DNA of 34,259 nt, taken from positions 104,527 through 138,785 of the forward strand of contig NZ_AOII01000044.1 in NCBI RefSeq assembly GCF_000337615.1, read 5' to 3'. The translations under genes were made by a program, and so were the position numbers. This document shows, piece after piece, positions 1 to 7,858 of the stretch. Within the stretch, counting starts at the first letter, position 1; each line of letters opens with the position of its first letter. This DNA is from Natrinema pallidum DSM 3751. Its GTDB lineage: Archaea; Halobacteriota; Halobacteria; Halobacteriales; Natrialbaceae. Under the pieces are notes generated by a model. It was not told the origin of the DNA. It saw only the letters and a list, made by a program, of their open reading frames with translations, and made no database searches.

Positions 1-89
1 TGACGGCGGTCGAATTTTACGGATTTCTAATTGAATTCCCCGATTTTGAACCTACTGTCTTCCTGCGATTTCTGGGGGTAAACACATAC
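1..89. mobile_element. Possible insertion-sequence end
   Basis: Bases 72-89, read on the minus strand, are GTATGTGTTTACCCCCAG. This matches 16 of 18 bases of the sequence that starts at 34174 on the plus strand, where a tail sheath gene is abruptly interrupted. The two copies are inverted with respect to each other, as terminal inverted repeats of an IS would be. On this reading bases 1-89 are the inner end of an element that extends left out of the window. The stretch is more A/T-rich than the genes that follow. No transposase can be recognised in so short a piece, so the call rests only on the repeat match. Confidence 0.42.
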
Positions 90-313
90 AATCTGATTAT
101 TAGCGTCTTTCCACCTCTTGGGCAGTATCCCACCAAACCCATCCCGTATTATGCCGTCTAGTCATCGAACAAACGTGCTATTATCGGGCACTGAACGAGA
201 TGGAATCCCTTTTCGACGCTCTCGCCGTCGACCGTCCGATTTCGACACTCGAGACGGGCGATGGCACCGCTCTCGGACGGGCTCGTGCTGGAGAAATCTG
301 TCGAGTTGACGAC
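90..313. other. Non-coding stretch beyond the 3' end of the MC1 gene
   Basis: I see no convincing gene here. The first 100 bases are A/T-rich. The rest is GC-rich and carries only short frames without a recognisable protein. It lies between the possible IS end and the stop codon of the minus-strand MC1 gene, so it may hold the MC1 3' untranslated region. No T-tract terminator or strong hairpin stands out. Confidence 0.4.
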
Positions 314-622
314 TTACTCGTCGAGGTGCTCGATGCCTTTCTTCGAGACGTTCGCCTCCGTGATCTCGCCGGGCATCCAGTCGGGCTTGTCGTCGGGGGC
401 CGTCTCCTCCCACGCCCAGCCATCGTAGATGTGAACCTTGTCGGTTCCTTTCTCGCGGAGTTTCAGTTCGACCCGTTCCGCCTCGTCCTCGCTCGAGCCG
501 GGCTCGAGCCGTCGGGCTGCCTTGAGCGCCGCCTGTCGGGGCGTGTTACCCGAGAAGACGCTCGACTCGTCACCGCCCGATTCGCGCAGTGCAAAGTTTC
601 GTTTCCCGTCTTCGCGTACCAT
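314..622 (-). CDS. Chromosomal protein MC1
   Basis: This 102-residue protein is a small DNA-binding, DNA-bending architectural protein of the MC1 family, known from Methanosarcina and haloarchaea. The family pattern is clear: a start MVREDGKRNFALRES, then VFSGNTPRQAALKAARRL, LREKGTDKVHIYDGWAWEE and PDWMPGEITEANVSKKGIEHL. MC1 is a monomer of about 93 residues, so the length fits, with a few extra residues. Most of the basic residues fall in the family core, while the C-terminal part is acidic as expected in a halophile. A Shine-Dalgarno-like GGAGG (plus strand 631-635) lies 8 bases before the ATG, and a TATA-like box lies at 658-668. The gene is divergent from the small gene at 861. Confidence 0.95.
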   Translation of the reverse strand: MVREDGKRNFALRESGGDESSVFSGNTPRQAALKAARRLEPGSSEDEAERVELKLREKGTDKVHIYDGWAWEETAPDDKPDWMPGEITEANVSKKGIEHLDE

Positions 623-657
623 GATTTTCGCCTCCGTGTCAAGTCAGCACACGACCA

Positions 658-668
658 GTGATAAAGAT
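658..668 (-). promoter_or_regulatory. Probable TATA box for the MC1 gene
   Basis: The minus strand reads ATCTTTATCAC, centred about 40 bases before the ATG at 622. This would place the transcript start near 635 and give a short leader that contains the GGAGG motif. A second A/T-rich box at 697-706 (TATATTTAAG on the plus strand) is an alternative that would give a longer leader. Confidence 0.45.
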
Positions 669-819
669 ATCCCCGCAAATCGACCGACTGCGGCGGTATA
701 TTTAAGTGTATCGCCAACGCGATTTTCCTGCACTATTCGCGTCGCTCGCTCGCCGCCGTCCCGTGATTGTCGCGCCACCGAGTCCGTCGCGCGGTCAGTC
801 GTTCGGTCGTCGAAAACAC

Positions 820-829
820 TTAAGTATAT
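820..829 (+). promoter_or_regulatory. Probable TATA box for the gene at 861
   Basis: TTAAGTATAT is centred about 36 bases before the ATG at 861. It resembles haloarchaeal TATA boxes and would give a leader of about 10 bases. No Shine-Dalgarno motif is visible. Confidence 0.5.
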
Positions 830-860
830 CCTACGGCGAAGTTCGGAATAGAATCCCGCG

Positions 861-1058
861 ATGGTACGGAAAAAGAAGCTGAGTCCAAGCGGTGCGAAAG
901 ACGACGACGGGAATTACCACAACGTCCACCTCAACCTCCACGAGGACGAACTCGAGGTCGCGGGCATGGATATCGGCGATGAGGTCTTCGTCCGGGTCCG
1001 GGACGGGAAAATAATCATTCAGAAGGCCGACGAAGACGACGTCGAACACGAGTTCTAA
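861..1058 (+). CDS. Small AbrB/SpoVT-like protein
   Basis: A 65-residue protein that starts MVRKKKLSPSG and continues with VHLNLHEDELEVAGMDIGDEVFVRVRDGKIIIQKAD. The pattern of a beta strand, an acidic turn with 'GMDIGDEV', and a final 'VRVRDGKIIIQK' strand is that of the swapped-hairpin AbrB/MazE/SpoVT DNA-binding fold. The basic N-terminus (RKKK) could contact DNA. The family contains transition-state regulators and antitoxins. No toxin gene is next to it, so an independent small DNA-binding protein is more likely than an antitoxin. The target is unknown. It is divergent from MC1, and the two share a 238-base promoter region. Confidence 0.8.
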   Translation: MVRKKKLSPSGAKDDDGNYHNVHLNLHEDELEVAGMDIGDEVFVRVRDGKIIIQKADEDDVEHEF

Positions 1059-1228
1059 CCGTCCGGGCGTCTGCCCTCGCGTCTCGACCGGCCGCTTGCT
1101 ATCTCGCTACCGTCAGTGAGGGTCTTCCGGACGTTTCCGACGGCTGTGAGCCAGCAGTCCCCGTTCCGTTGGTTCGAATAGCGGCCGCCGATGGCTCGTC
1201 CACTCCACCCTCGAGCACATAAATCTAC

Positions 1229-1241
1229 GTCTCTCAGAGAC
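1229..1241. promoter_or_regulatory. 13-bp palindrome upstream of the carboxypeptidase promoter
   Basis: GTCTCTCAGAGAC is a perfect inverted repeat of 6 bp around one base. It lies about 20 bases before the TATA-like box at 1260-1269 and could be a regulator site. A match this short may also be chance. Confidence 0.25.
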
Positions 1242-1259
1242 ATTCTCTCGTTCGATATG

Positions 1260-1269
1260 TTATTTATTT
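1260..1269 (+). promoter_or_regulatory. Probable TATA box for the carboxypeptidase gene
   Basis: TTATTTATTT is the most A/T-rich stretch before the gene. It predicts a transcript start near 1291. That lies downstream of the in-frame GTG at 1279, so it favours the ATG at 1315 as the real start. Confidence 0.5.
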
Positions 1270-1314
1270 CGTACTATTGTGGTCCGTGTCCGGGGACCTC
1301 CCCCACGATCGGTA

Positions 1315-4116
1315 ATGTCAAACGGCCCAGACCAAGCACAACCACGACAACCCGCTGACCGTCCGACCGATGATGCTGCCGACCGCGGTTCCGGCGACGC
1401 GTTCGCCGACAGCCCTATCGACCGACGGACGTTCCTTTCGCTCTCCGCGACGACGGGTGCCGCGCTCGCACTTCCCGGTTCCGCCACCGCGGACGTCCGC
1501 GGCGAACCGATGACCGACGAGTTCGAGTTCGTCGTCAACCACACCCCCGAGGGGTACGAGGCGGCGACCGTCATCGAATTCGCCGACCGAGCCGCACTCG
1601 AGGCGTTCGCGGCCGACTACGAGGAAACCCCCGATCCCGACCTGTCCCGGCCACCGAAGGCAGTTACTCGAGAGTCACCGACGCCAGCGGCGCATGCGCA
1701 TCTCACCGCCGACGAAGTGGCGGCCGTCCTCGAAATCGATGGCGTCGAGCGACTGGACGTCTCACCCGGGGCGAACCCGTGGTGGAAACTCGAGGCCCCG
1801 TACGCCGACGGCGTCTTTCCGCCGGTCGAGGAGGCCCGATCGTTCGTCTCCTACCCCGAGGTCTGTCAGGGGATCGCCCATCTCGAGGCGGCCTGCCCCG
1901 ACCGCGTGCGCGTCCATACCCTCGAAGAATCGCCGGGCTGGCCGAACCGGTACACCGGAACGGACCCCGACCCACAGGACATCTATGTCGTCGATGTCAC
2001 GAACGACGTCCGGGACGCGGCGTCGTTCGCCGACAAGGAGACGGTGGTCTACTCCCTCTCGATCCACGGCGACGAGCGCGCGGGCGTCGAGACCGGTGCC
2101 CGACTCCTCGAGGACCTCGCTCGGGGCGAGGCCGACGGGTTCGAGGACCTGCTCGACGATATCGCGTTCGTCTTCGTGTTCACGAACCCCGACGGGTGGG
2201 TGGCGCGCGAGCCCGAGTTCGACATTCCGCGAGGGGAAACCCGGCTTAACTTCCGGCGCGGGAACGCGGCCGATGTCGACACCAACCGGCAGTACCCGAC
2301 GATGGGCTGGGTCGATCCGGCGTTCCGGCCCGCCGAACCCGACGGCGCACCCGACGACTACTACGACGTCGTCCCGGATTCGCTCGCGGTCGTCGATCAC
2401 CTCCGGGAGTACGAGAACGTGACGTACCTCTGTGATTATCACGGGATGTACGCCGCCGATCACATGGTGTTCAACCTCGAGACGAACGCCCCGCTCGGTC
2501 ACGACGGAACCCACGATCTCGACGAGGTCAACATCCGCATCGGCGAAGGGATGGAGGCCCACTGGGGCGACATCGAGGCGATCGCGGACGACATCGAACG
2601 CGCCGGCGAGGAGCAGTACGGTGCCTCGGACTACGTTCCCGCTGGCTTGTTCGATTACGGCACGGTGTACGATTCACTCGCCTATCAGGTGACCGGCTCG
2701 CTTCTGGGGTGGGCCGGCCAACCGGAAGCGTTCGGCGGGCTCGGAGCGATCACGGTCGTTCCCGAAATCATCTTCGCGAACCACACTCCTGACGCCCGGA
2801 TCGAGTGGAAACCCTACATCGAACGCCATCTGGTCACCGCCTACCGGATCTCGATGCGCGAGTACGCCGAGATGGCCGCAGCGGAGACCGATACCACCGT
2901 CGCGACCGGCGGTCAGGACACCGCATACGTGACGACGGACGCGCTCACGCGGTCGTCCGCCGATCTGCCGTACACCGATCAACACCCGGGCAAGGGTCGC
3001 GGGCCCGGCCGGGACCGCGCGACCGAGGTCCACAGCCGTCACGAGGTCGTCCGATCCGGATCGGCCGACCGCGGGACCGTCGGTACCGAAACGACCGGCT
3101 CGTCCCACTCGCTGTCGGTCCGGTTTACCGGCCTCGGGGCCGCCAGCGACGGTCACATCCGTATCACCGATCCCGACGGCACGATCGTTCACGAAATCGA
3201 CCTCGCGGCGAAGGCCGACCCTGACGACCCGACGCCCCGGCCCCACGACTTCGAGGGCTGGTTCCGCCATCGACCCGACGCCGGCCAGTGGGACGTCGAA
3301 GTCGAAAGCGACGCCGACATCGAAGTGGAGCTGACCGTTCTGGACACCGACGACGAGTATCCCGATCCGCGAGCGGTACTCGGGTACGAGCAACGCGAGT
3401 ACACGGTCAACCCGATGCAGTTCTTCGCCGATCTCTCCGATTACATCGAGGACGGCGACATGGACGCGTTCAGGGTTCGCGACGTCTGTAACGGTCGATT
3501 GCTTCGCGGGAACTCCGGCAAACGCCACTACGACAAACTGGTCGTCTCTCACGACGAGGGTCTCGAGAACCCGCGGTACATCGCGGCGATCGAGTCGTTC
3601 GTCGCGGCCGGCGGCGACCTCGTCCTGACCGATACGGGCGTCCACCTCCTCGGTGCGCTCGACGTCGGGGACGCGGCGGCGATCGATCCCGCCGACCTCG
3701 AGACCGTCACGGTCCGGTACGCGACCCTCGAGGACAGGGAGTTCGAACACCCGCTGCTCGATGGCATCCGCCCGCGACAACAGGAGCTGTGGAAAGGGCC
3801 ACAACTCGGGTACACCACCGGTGCCGACCAGCCGGCGACGGTCGTCGACGGCGACGCGTTCGACGCTGCCGGCGGTCGCGCCGCCGGAACGACCGATGAT
3901 GACGTCAGCGTCGGGACGCTCACTGCGGGTGACGCCGAGATCAACGTCCTCGGCTCGATCCTGCCGCCCGCACAGCAGACGGTCCTACATCCGTTCGGCA
4001 TGGCCGACTACTCCCTCTCGTTTATGGGCCATACGCTCCTGTGTAACGCCCTCGGGTTCGAGCAGCGGCGCTATCTCGATGGCGACCTCGTCCGGACCTA
4101 CGGCGAGATCCGGTAA
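1315..4116 (+). CDS. Tat-exported M14-family zinc carboxypeptidase
   Basis: A 933-residue exported metallopeptidase. The N-terminus has a twin-arginine signal (DRRTFLSLS, then a hydrophobic Ala/Leu stretch ending near GSATA), so folded export to the cell surface is expected. The M14 active site is visible: the zinc ligands His251 and Glu254 in HGDE, a DTNRQYP segment resembling the substrate-binding Asn-Arg motif, the third ligand His376 in DYHGMY, and a likely catalytic Glu484 in VVPEIIF. Residues about 590-680 look like a beta-sandwich accessory domain. The last 240 residues, with 'FVAAGGDLVLTDTGVHLL', resemble the Rossmann-like fold of glutamine-amidotransferase-type domains without an obvious catalytic Cys. 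The likely role is digestion of peptides outside the cell. The GTG at 1279 would add 12 residues but precedes the predicted transcript start. Classical M14 catalytic domains are about 300 residues, so this is a multidomain version. Confidence 0.88.
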   Translation: MSNGPDQAQPRQPADRPTDDAADRGSGDAFADSPIDRRTFLSLSATTGAALALPGSATADVRGEPMTDEFEFVVNHTPEGYEAATVIEFADRAALEAFAADYEETPDPDLSRPPKAVTRESPTPAAHAHLTADEVAAVLEIDGVERLDVSPGANPWWKLEAPYADGVFPPVEEARSFVSYPEVCQGIAHLEAACPDRVRVHTLEESPGWPNRYTGTDPDPQDIYVVDVTNDVRDAASFADKETVVYSLSIHGDERAGVETGARLLEDLARGEADGFEDLLDDIAFVFVFTNPDGWVAREPEFDIPRGETRLNFRRGNAADVDTNRQYPTMGWVDPAFRPAEPDGAPDDYYDVVPDSLAVVDHLREYENVTYLCDYHGMYAADHMVFNLETNAPLGHDGTHDLDEVNIRIGEGMEAHWGDIEAIADDIERAGEEQYGASDYVPAGLFDYGTVYDSLAYQVTGSLLGWAGQPEAFGGLGAITVVPEIIFANHTPDARIEWKPYIERHLVTAYRISMREYAEMAAAETDTTVATGGQDTAYVTTDALTRSSADLPYTDQHPGKGRGPGRDRATEVHSRHEVVRSGSADRGTVGTETTGSSHSLSVRFTGLGAASDGHIRITDPDGTIVHEIDLAAKADPDDPTPRPHDFEGWFRHRPDAGQWDVEVESDADIEVELTVLDTDDEYPDPRAVLGYEQREYTVNPMQFFADLSDYIEDGDMDAFRVRDVCNGRLLRGNSGKRHYDKLVVSHDEGLENPRYIAAIESFVAAGGDLVLTDTGVHLLGALDVGDAAAIDPADLETVTVRYATLEDREFEHPLLDGIRPRQQELWKGPQLGYTTGADQPATVVDGDAFDAAGGRAAGTTDDDVSVGTLTAGDAEINVLGSILPPAQQTVLHPFGMADYSLSFMGHTLLCNALGFEQRRYLDGDLVRTYGEIR

Positions 4117-4150
4117 CCCCCGAAGAATCGCGTTCGCTTCCCTCGCGGCC

Positions 4151-5965
4151 CTATCTGAGCGCCTCGAGATCGAACTCGAAGGCCGACACCGGTACTTCGA
4201 GGTCGTGTTCGATGAGCACTTTCGGATGGAGCTCGCCGATCACGCCGACTTCCTCGCCATCGATGACGATCGCCGCGGTTCGACCCGGAATGAAGGTCGG
4301 GTGGTCGGTCGGCGGCGTCTCGAGGTCGACGTCGAAGTTACGGGCCAGCGCCTGGAGCCGTGCCTTGGCGTCCTCGTAGCCGGCCTCGTGGTGTGCGAGG
4401 ACGGCTCCGACGTGGCGGCTCTCGGCGACGCCGGTGTTTTCGCTCTCGTCGACCGCGGCCGCGAAGCCGATCTCGGCGAGGTGCTGCGGGTACGAGCGGT
4501 GGGTGTTCCGCTCGAGAACCATCAACAGCGAGGGCATCACCCACGTCCGCAGCATGGTGAAGTCCTCGCTGTACGGTTCCTTGATCGTCGCCGGCTCGCC
4601 GGCCCCGTAGATATCGTCGCCGGGCGAGATATCGAGCCGGTCGTAGTTCTCTTCCTCGCTGATCATGTGGAAGTTCAGCAGGTCCTCGAAGCCCTGTCCG
4701 ACGAGCTGGGTACGGGCGGCGTTCTCGAGGCGGGAGCGCTCGTGGCGGCCGCCGACGGTCCCGACGTCAGGGTAGCGAGGGTCGAGCTCGTTGAAGCCGT
4801 AGGCCCGCCCGAGGTCGTCGATGACGTCCAGGGGGTGGAGGATGTCGACGCGGTAGGGCGGGATCGTCACCTCGTAGACGAGATCGCCGTCCTCGCTCTC
4901 TTCTGTTTCGGCCTCGAGTCCGGACCGCTCGGCCAGGTCGAGCACCTCGTCGGGATCGAGCCCGATGCCGAGGATGGTCTCGATGCGGTCGTGTGCGACC
5001 GTCTTCGTCTTCATCGAGAGATCCGGGCGGACGAGTTCGTGGTCAGGGTACTCGACCGTCACCTCCTCCAGCGTGGCTCCCCGAGCAGACAGCGCGTAGC
5101 AGACGATGGCCAGCATCTTATCGATCGTCCACTGGTCGGTGCCCGTCATCTCGACGAACAGGTCTCTCGAGTCCGTCGAGACCTCCGTCCGCCGGCCGTT
5201 GATCACCGGCGGGAACGAGAACAGCCCGAGATCGTCGTAGATCGCCGGATAGCGCTCGTACTCACTGACCAGGTCGGCGTAGGTCCGTCCCGTCTCGTGG
5301 TCCTCGAGCACGTCGGCGGGCGTCATCTCCCGATCGGAGTCGAGGGGGACGAACCGGTCCCCGTCGGGTTCGACGCCGACGTACTGGATGGTCGGATTGC
5401 CGTCCGCCGCGGGGCTCGCTCGCGGCTCGTCGCCGCTGTCTCGCGGCTCTGCCGCTCGACTGTTCGCGGAACTTCGTTCCGCGCTACTCTCGTTTTCCGA
5501 TGCGCTCCGCGCATCGCGACCCTTCAGCATCGTCAGGTCGTGAATCCCGATCGCGCCCTTCGCCCGCTTGCGCCCCATCGTGGCGTGGAGTTTCTCCTGG
5601 AGTTGAATGAGTGACTCGAGGCCCTCCTCGTCCAGATCGACGTCGCGGACGACCGCGCCGGTGACGTACGGGCGCTCGTCGGGGACCGAGTCGTCCACTT
5701 CGATGGTCCACTCCGGCGAGTTCGGCGAGGGAACGTGAACGCCCCGCGCGTCGCCGTACTGGTACCGCAGCGAGCGAGCGACGCCCTCGACGGAGAGGCG
5801 ATCGAGCCGATCCGGTGCGAACTCGAGTTCGAACGCGCCGTCCTCGGTGCGCCCCTCGAACTCGAGGCCGAGCCCGAACAGGTCTTCCTGTAGCTCTTCG
5901 TCGCTCTTCTCGTCGTGACCGGTCAGGTCGCGCAGTTCGTCGGGATCGATATCGACCGTGGGCAT
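4151..5965 (-). CDS. pheT: Phenylalanine--tRNA ligase beta subunit
   Basis: The 604-residue beta chain of the archaeal/eukaryotic-type alpha2-beta2 phenylalanyl-tRNA synthetase, which charges tRNA-Phe in the cytoplasm. The start MPTVDIDPDELRDLTG and the segments GAVVRDVDLDEE, LHATMGRKRAKGAIGIHDL, FPPVINGRRTEV and LLNFHMISEEENYDRL are typical of archaeal PheT. The ATG overlaps the pheS stop by one base (TGATG on the minus strand), so translation is coupled and the subunits are made together. Residues about 149-187 form a low-complexity Ser/Ala/Glu/Arg-rich insertion encoded by palindromic DNA (see the repeat at 5411-5516). It splits the otherwise conserved segment between GIHDLTMLKG and TIQYVGVEPDG. 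The 3' end converges on the carboxypeptidase gene with a gap of 34 bases. Confidence 0.96.
   Translation of the reverse strand: MPTVDIDPDELRDLTGHDEKSDEELQEDLFGLGLEFEGRTEDGAFELEFAPDRLDRLSVEGVARSLRYQYGDARGVHVPSPNSPEWTIEVDDSVPDERPYVTGAVVRDVDLDEEGLESLIQLQEKLHATMGRKRAKGAIGIHDLTMLKGRDARSASENESSAERSSANSRAAEPRDSGDEPRASPAADGNPTIQYVGVEPDGDRFVPLDSDREMTPADVLEDHETGRTYADLVSEYERYPAIYDDLGLFSFPPVINGRRTEVSTDSRDLFVEMTGTDQWTIDKMLAIVCYALSARGATLEEVTVEYPDHELVRPDLSMKTKTVAHDRIETILGIGLDPDEVLDLAERSGLEAETEESEDGDLVYEVTIPPYRVDILHPLDVIDDLGRAYGFNELDPRYPDVGTVGGRHERSRLENAARTQLVGQGFEDLLNFHMISEEENYDRLDISPGDDIYGAGEPATIKEPYSEDFTMLRTWVMPSLLMVLERNTHRSYPQHLAEIGFAAAVDESENTGVAESRHVGAVLAHHEAGYEDAKARLQALARNFDVDLETPPTDHPTFIPGRTAAIVIDGEEVGVIGELHPKVLIEHDLEVPVSAFEFDLEALR
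5411..5516. repeat. Palindromic element inserted in frame in pheT
   Basis: This stretch holds three hairpins in a row, each with a 3-base loop. They are GCGGC/GCCGC at 5443-5455 (5 bp), CGCGGAAC/GTTCCGCG at 5465-5483 (8 bp, perfect) and CGATGCGC/GCGCATCG at 5498-5516 (8 bp, perfect). It encodes a Ser/Ala/Glu/Arg-rich peptide inside PheT without breaking the frame. The hairpin spacing and identical loop size look like a small mobile or palindromic element and not like ordinary coding sequence. The left boundary near 5411 is approximate. Confidence 0.6.
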
Positions 5966-7491
5966 CAGTAGGTCACCTCCGTGTTGCGCAGCAGTTCCAG
6001 GTCACACAGCGTCCCGTGGATGTCCCGGATGTCCTCGAAGCCGTACATCAGCATGAGCAGTCGCTCGAGCGCCAGTCCCCAGGCCATCACGTCACAGTCG
6101 ACCCCCAGCGGCTCGAGCATCTCCTCGCGGAAGATGCCGGAGTTCCCGATCTCGACGAGTTCGCCCGTCGTCGGGTGGGTGCCGAACAGCTCGAAGCTGG
6201 GCTCGGTATAGGGGTTGTAGTGGGGTTTGAACTGGATGTCCTCGATCCCGAACTGGGCGTAGAACTCCTCGAAGGTCCCCATCAGATCGCGCACCGAGAG
6301 GTCCTCGGCCATCACCCAGCCTTCGATCTGGAAGAACTCGAGCAAGTGGGTCGGATCGAGCGTATCGTTGCGGTAGACCTTCTCGACGCTGAAATAGCGC
6401 TGTGGCGGCTCGAGGTCGCCCACCGCCTCGCCCGAGAGGTAGCGCGTCGACAGCGAGGTGGTGTGGCCACGAAGCGCGAGCGCGCGGGCGAAGTCCTCGT
6501 CCCACGGCGAGTGGTAGCCTTCGCCGTCCTCGCCCACGCCCTCCTTGTGTGCCCGCTCGACGCGGGCGACGAGATCCGCGGGGAGCTCGTCGATGTGGGT
6601 CGGCTGCTCGAGGGCGAACCGGTCCCAGTGCGTGCGCGCAGGATGGTCCTGGGGCATGAACAGGCAGTCGTTGATCCAGAAGTCCGCGTCGACGTGGGGT
6701 CCGTCCATCTCCTGGAAGCCCATCCCGACGAGCGTGTCCTTGACGCGCTCGGCGGTCTGGCGCAGGATGTGGACGTTGCCGCCCTCGAACTGTTCGGCGT
6801 CGGCCTCGACGTTGTAGTCGGCGAACTCGACGTCCTCCCACTCGCCGCTCGTCAGCAGTTCGGGCGTGACCTGGCCGACCGTTTCGGCGGTTTCGATCCC
6901 CGCCATCAATTCCGTGACGGCGCGCTCGGTGAGCGTCGCCTCGCGGACCGTCGACTCGTGTCGGTCGAGCAGGCCGCGGCGCTCGAGTGACTCGAGGGTG
7001 TCCGAATCCACGTCGACACTGTCGATCGGCGCGTCCTCGACGTCGGCCAGCGCCGCGAGCGCGTTCGCCTCCGCGTCGGCGTCCGGGTCCGCGTCGGGGT
7101 CGGCCGTGATCTCGCCGCTGTCGATCGCGCCGTACCCCTTGCGCGCGTAGTTCGAGAGCGCGATGTCGACCGCGCCGCCTTCGAGCCCCGATGCGCCGAT
7201 GACCCGCCCCATCGAAACGGGGTCGGCGTCGGCACCGGCCTCGAGCGCGGCCTCGTAGAGCCGAACCTCGGGCAGTCCCTCGGTGACGTAGTCGCGCCCC
7301 TCGTCGGTGAGCGCGACCGTTTCGTCGACGCGTTCGCTGACGGCGACCAGGCCCTCCGTCTCGAGTTCGAAGACCGCCCCGGTGACGGTTTCGGGCGGGA
7401 GGTCTGTCGCCGCGGCGAGGGCGTCGACGGACATTCCCTCGTCCGCACTTGCGGCCTCCAAGACCGCGACCTGTTGTGATGGAAGTTGCAT
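5965..7491 (-). CDS. pheS: Phenylalanine--tRNA ligase alpha subunit
   Basis: The 508-residue catalytic alpha chain of phenylalanyl-tRNA synthetase. It begins MQLPSQQVAVLEAASADEG with winged-helix-like repeats (to about residue 200) that are usual in the archaeal/eukaryotic form. The class II synthetase core follows: TERVKDTL-type entry segments, the motif 2 region FSVEKVYRN...FFQIEGWVM, and motif 3 GLALERLLMLMYG starting at residue 472. The gene is followed directly by pheT with a one-base overlap. An acidic Asp-Ala repeat (DPDADPDADAEAN) near residue 135 is typical halophile linker sequence. A short Phe-rich ORF precedes the gene by 138 bases and may control it. No TATA-like box is evident close to the pheS ATG, so transcription probably starts ahead of the leader ORF. 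Confidence 0.97.
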   Translation of the reverse strand: MQLPSQQVAVLEAASADEGMSVDALAAATDLPPETVTGAVFELETEGLVAVSERVDETVALTDEGRDYVTEGLPEVRLYEAALEAGADADPVSMGRVIGASGLEGGAVDIALSNYARKGYGAIDSGEITADPDADPDADAEANALAALADVEDAPIDSVDVDSDTLESLERRGLLDRHESTVREATLTERAVTELMAGIETAETVGQVTPELLTSGEWEDVEFADYNVEADAEQFEGGNVHILRQTAERVKDTLVGMGFQEMDGPHVDADFWINDCLFMPQDHPARTHWDRFALEQPTHIDELPADLVARVERAHKEGVGEDGEGYHSPWDEDFARALALRGHTTSLSTRYLSGEAVGDLEPPQRYFSVEKVYRNDTLDPTHLLEFFQIEGWVMAEDLSVRDLMGTFEEFYAQFGIEDIQFKPHYNPYTEPSFELFGTHPTTGELVEIGNSGIFREEMLEPLGVDCDVMAWGLALERLLMLMYGFEDIRDIHGTLCDLELLRNTEVTY

Positions 7492-7629
7492 TCGCTTACC
7501 TGCATTGCCGTGGGTCGGTCAGTTAGCGGTTCCGACTCCGTTCGACGCCGACGCTCGAGTCGACGACGGTTCGCGGACGGTTTCACCGCGGGCGACCGAT
7601 CGGGTCGGCCCCGGGTCCACCGGCCCGAG

Positions 7630-7716
7630 TCACCGGGCGAAGAAGAAGCCGAATCCCGATCGGCGGTGCTGTGGCTGGGTCTCGAGACTGGCACGGACGT
7701 GGGATTCGGGTGCCAT
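7630..7716 (-). CDS. Putative Phe-rich leader peptide of pheST
   Basis: A 28-codon ORF on the same strand as pheST. It begins MAPESHVRASLETQ and ends GFGFFFAR-stop, so four of seven consecutive codons near its end (GFGFFFA) are the Phe codon TTC. It ends 138 bases before pheS. A TATA-like box (plus strand 7741-7750) is centred 29-30 bases before its ATG, which fits a leaderless transcript starting at this ORF and running into pheST. Bacterial pheST operons are controlled by a Phe-rich leader peptide (pheM in E. coli). By analogy this ORF could sense charged tRNA-Phe. I see no hairpin with a T-tract between it and pheS, so the bacterial attenuation mechanism is not shown. The mechanism is inference; the ORF, its Phe run and its position are seen directly. 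Confidence 0.6.
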   Translation of the reverse strand: MAPESHVRASLETQPQHRRSGFGFFFAR

Positions 7717-7740
7717 ACGCGTTCGATATCGTGGCGGGAG

Positions 7741-7750
7741 CAAAAGTATT
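7741..7750 (-). promoter_or_regulatory. Probable TATA box for the pheST transcript
   Basis: The minus strand reads AATACTTTTG, the only A/T-rich stretch in the region, centred 29-30 bases upstream of the ATG at 7716. That spacing is as expected for a leaderless archaeal mRNA starting at the Phe-rich leader ORF. The next promoter-like sequence closer to pheS is much weaker. Confidence 0.5.
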
Positions 7751-7858
7751 GCGGGACGGTAACACTGCGGTCTCGACCGGTGTCGGTCGAGCGGGTGACA
7801 TACCGATCGAATCGGTAGTGTGCAGCCGGCCATGGGACCGATCGGTGGTCGGTCTCCC

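Noticed and set aside
3..161. An open frame at the left edge without a start codon
   Set aside because: It crosses the possible IS end without change, is hydrophobic and aromatic without a pattern I recognise, and is short. It could be a gene end, but I cannot support it.
1160..1190. GGTTCGAAT resembling the T-arm of a tRNA
   Set aside because: No matching acceptor, anticodon or D-arm can be folded around it. No tRNA or rRNA gene was found in the window.
1279..1314. GTG at 1279 as start of the carboxypeptidase
   Set aside because: It lies upstream of the predicted transcript start, and the 12 added residues do not improve the signal peptide. The ATG at 1315 is better.
3653..5614. A 653-codon open frame on the plus strand
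   Set aside because: It runs antisense to pheT and overlaps the end of the carboxypeptidase gene. Its product is Arg/Pro/Val-rich with no family pattern, as expected from a GC-rich third-position shadow.
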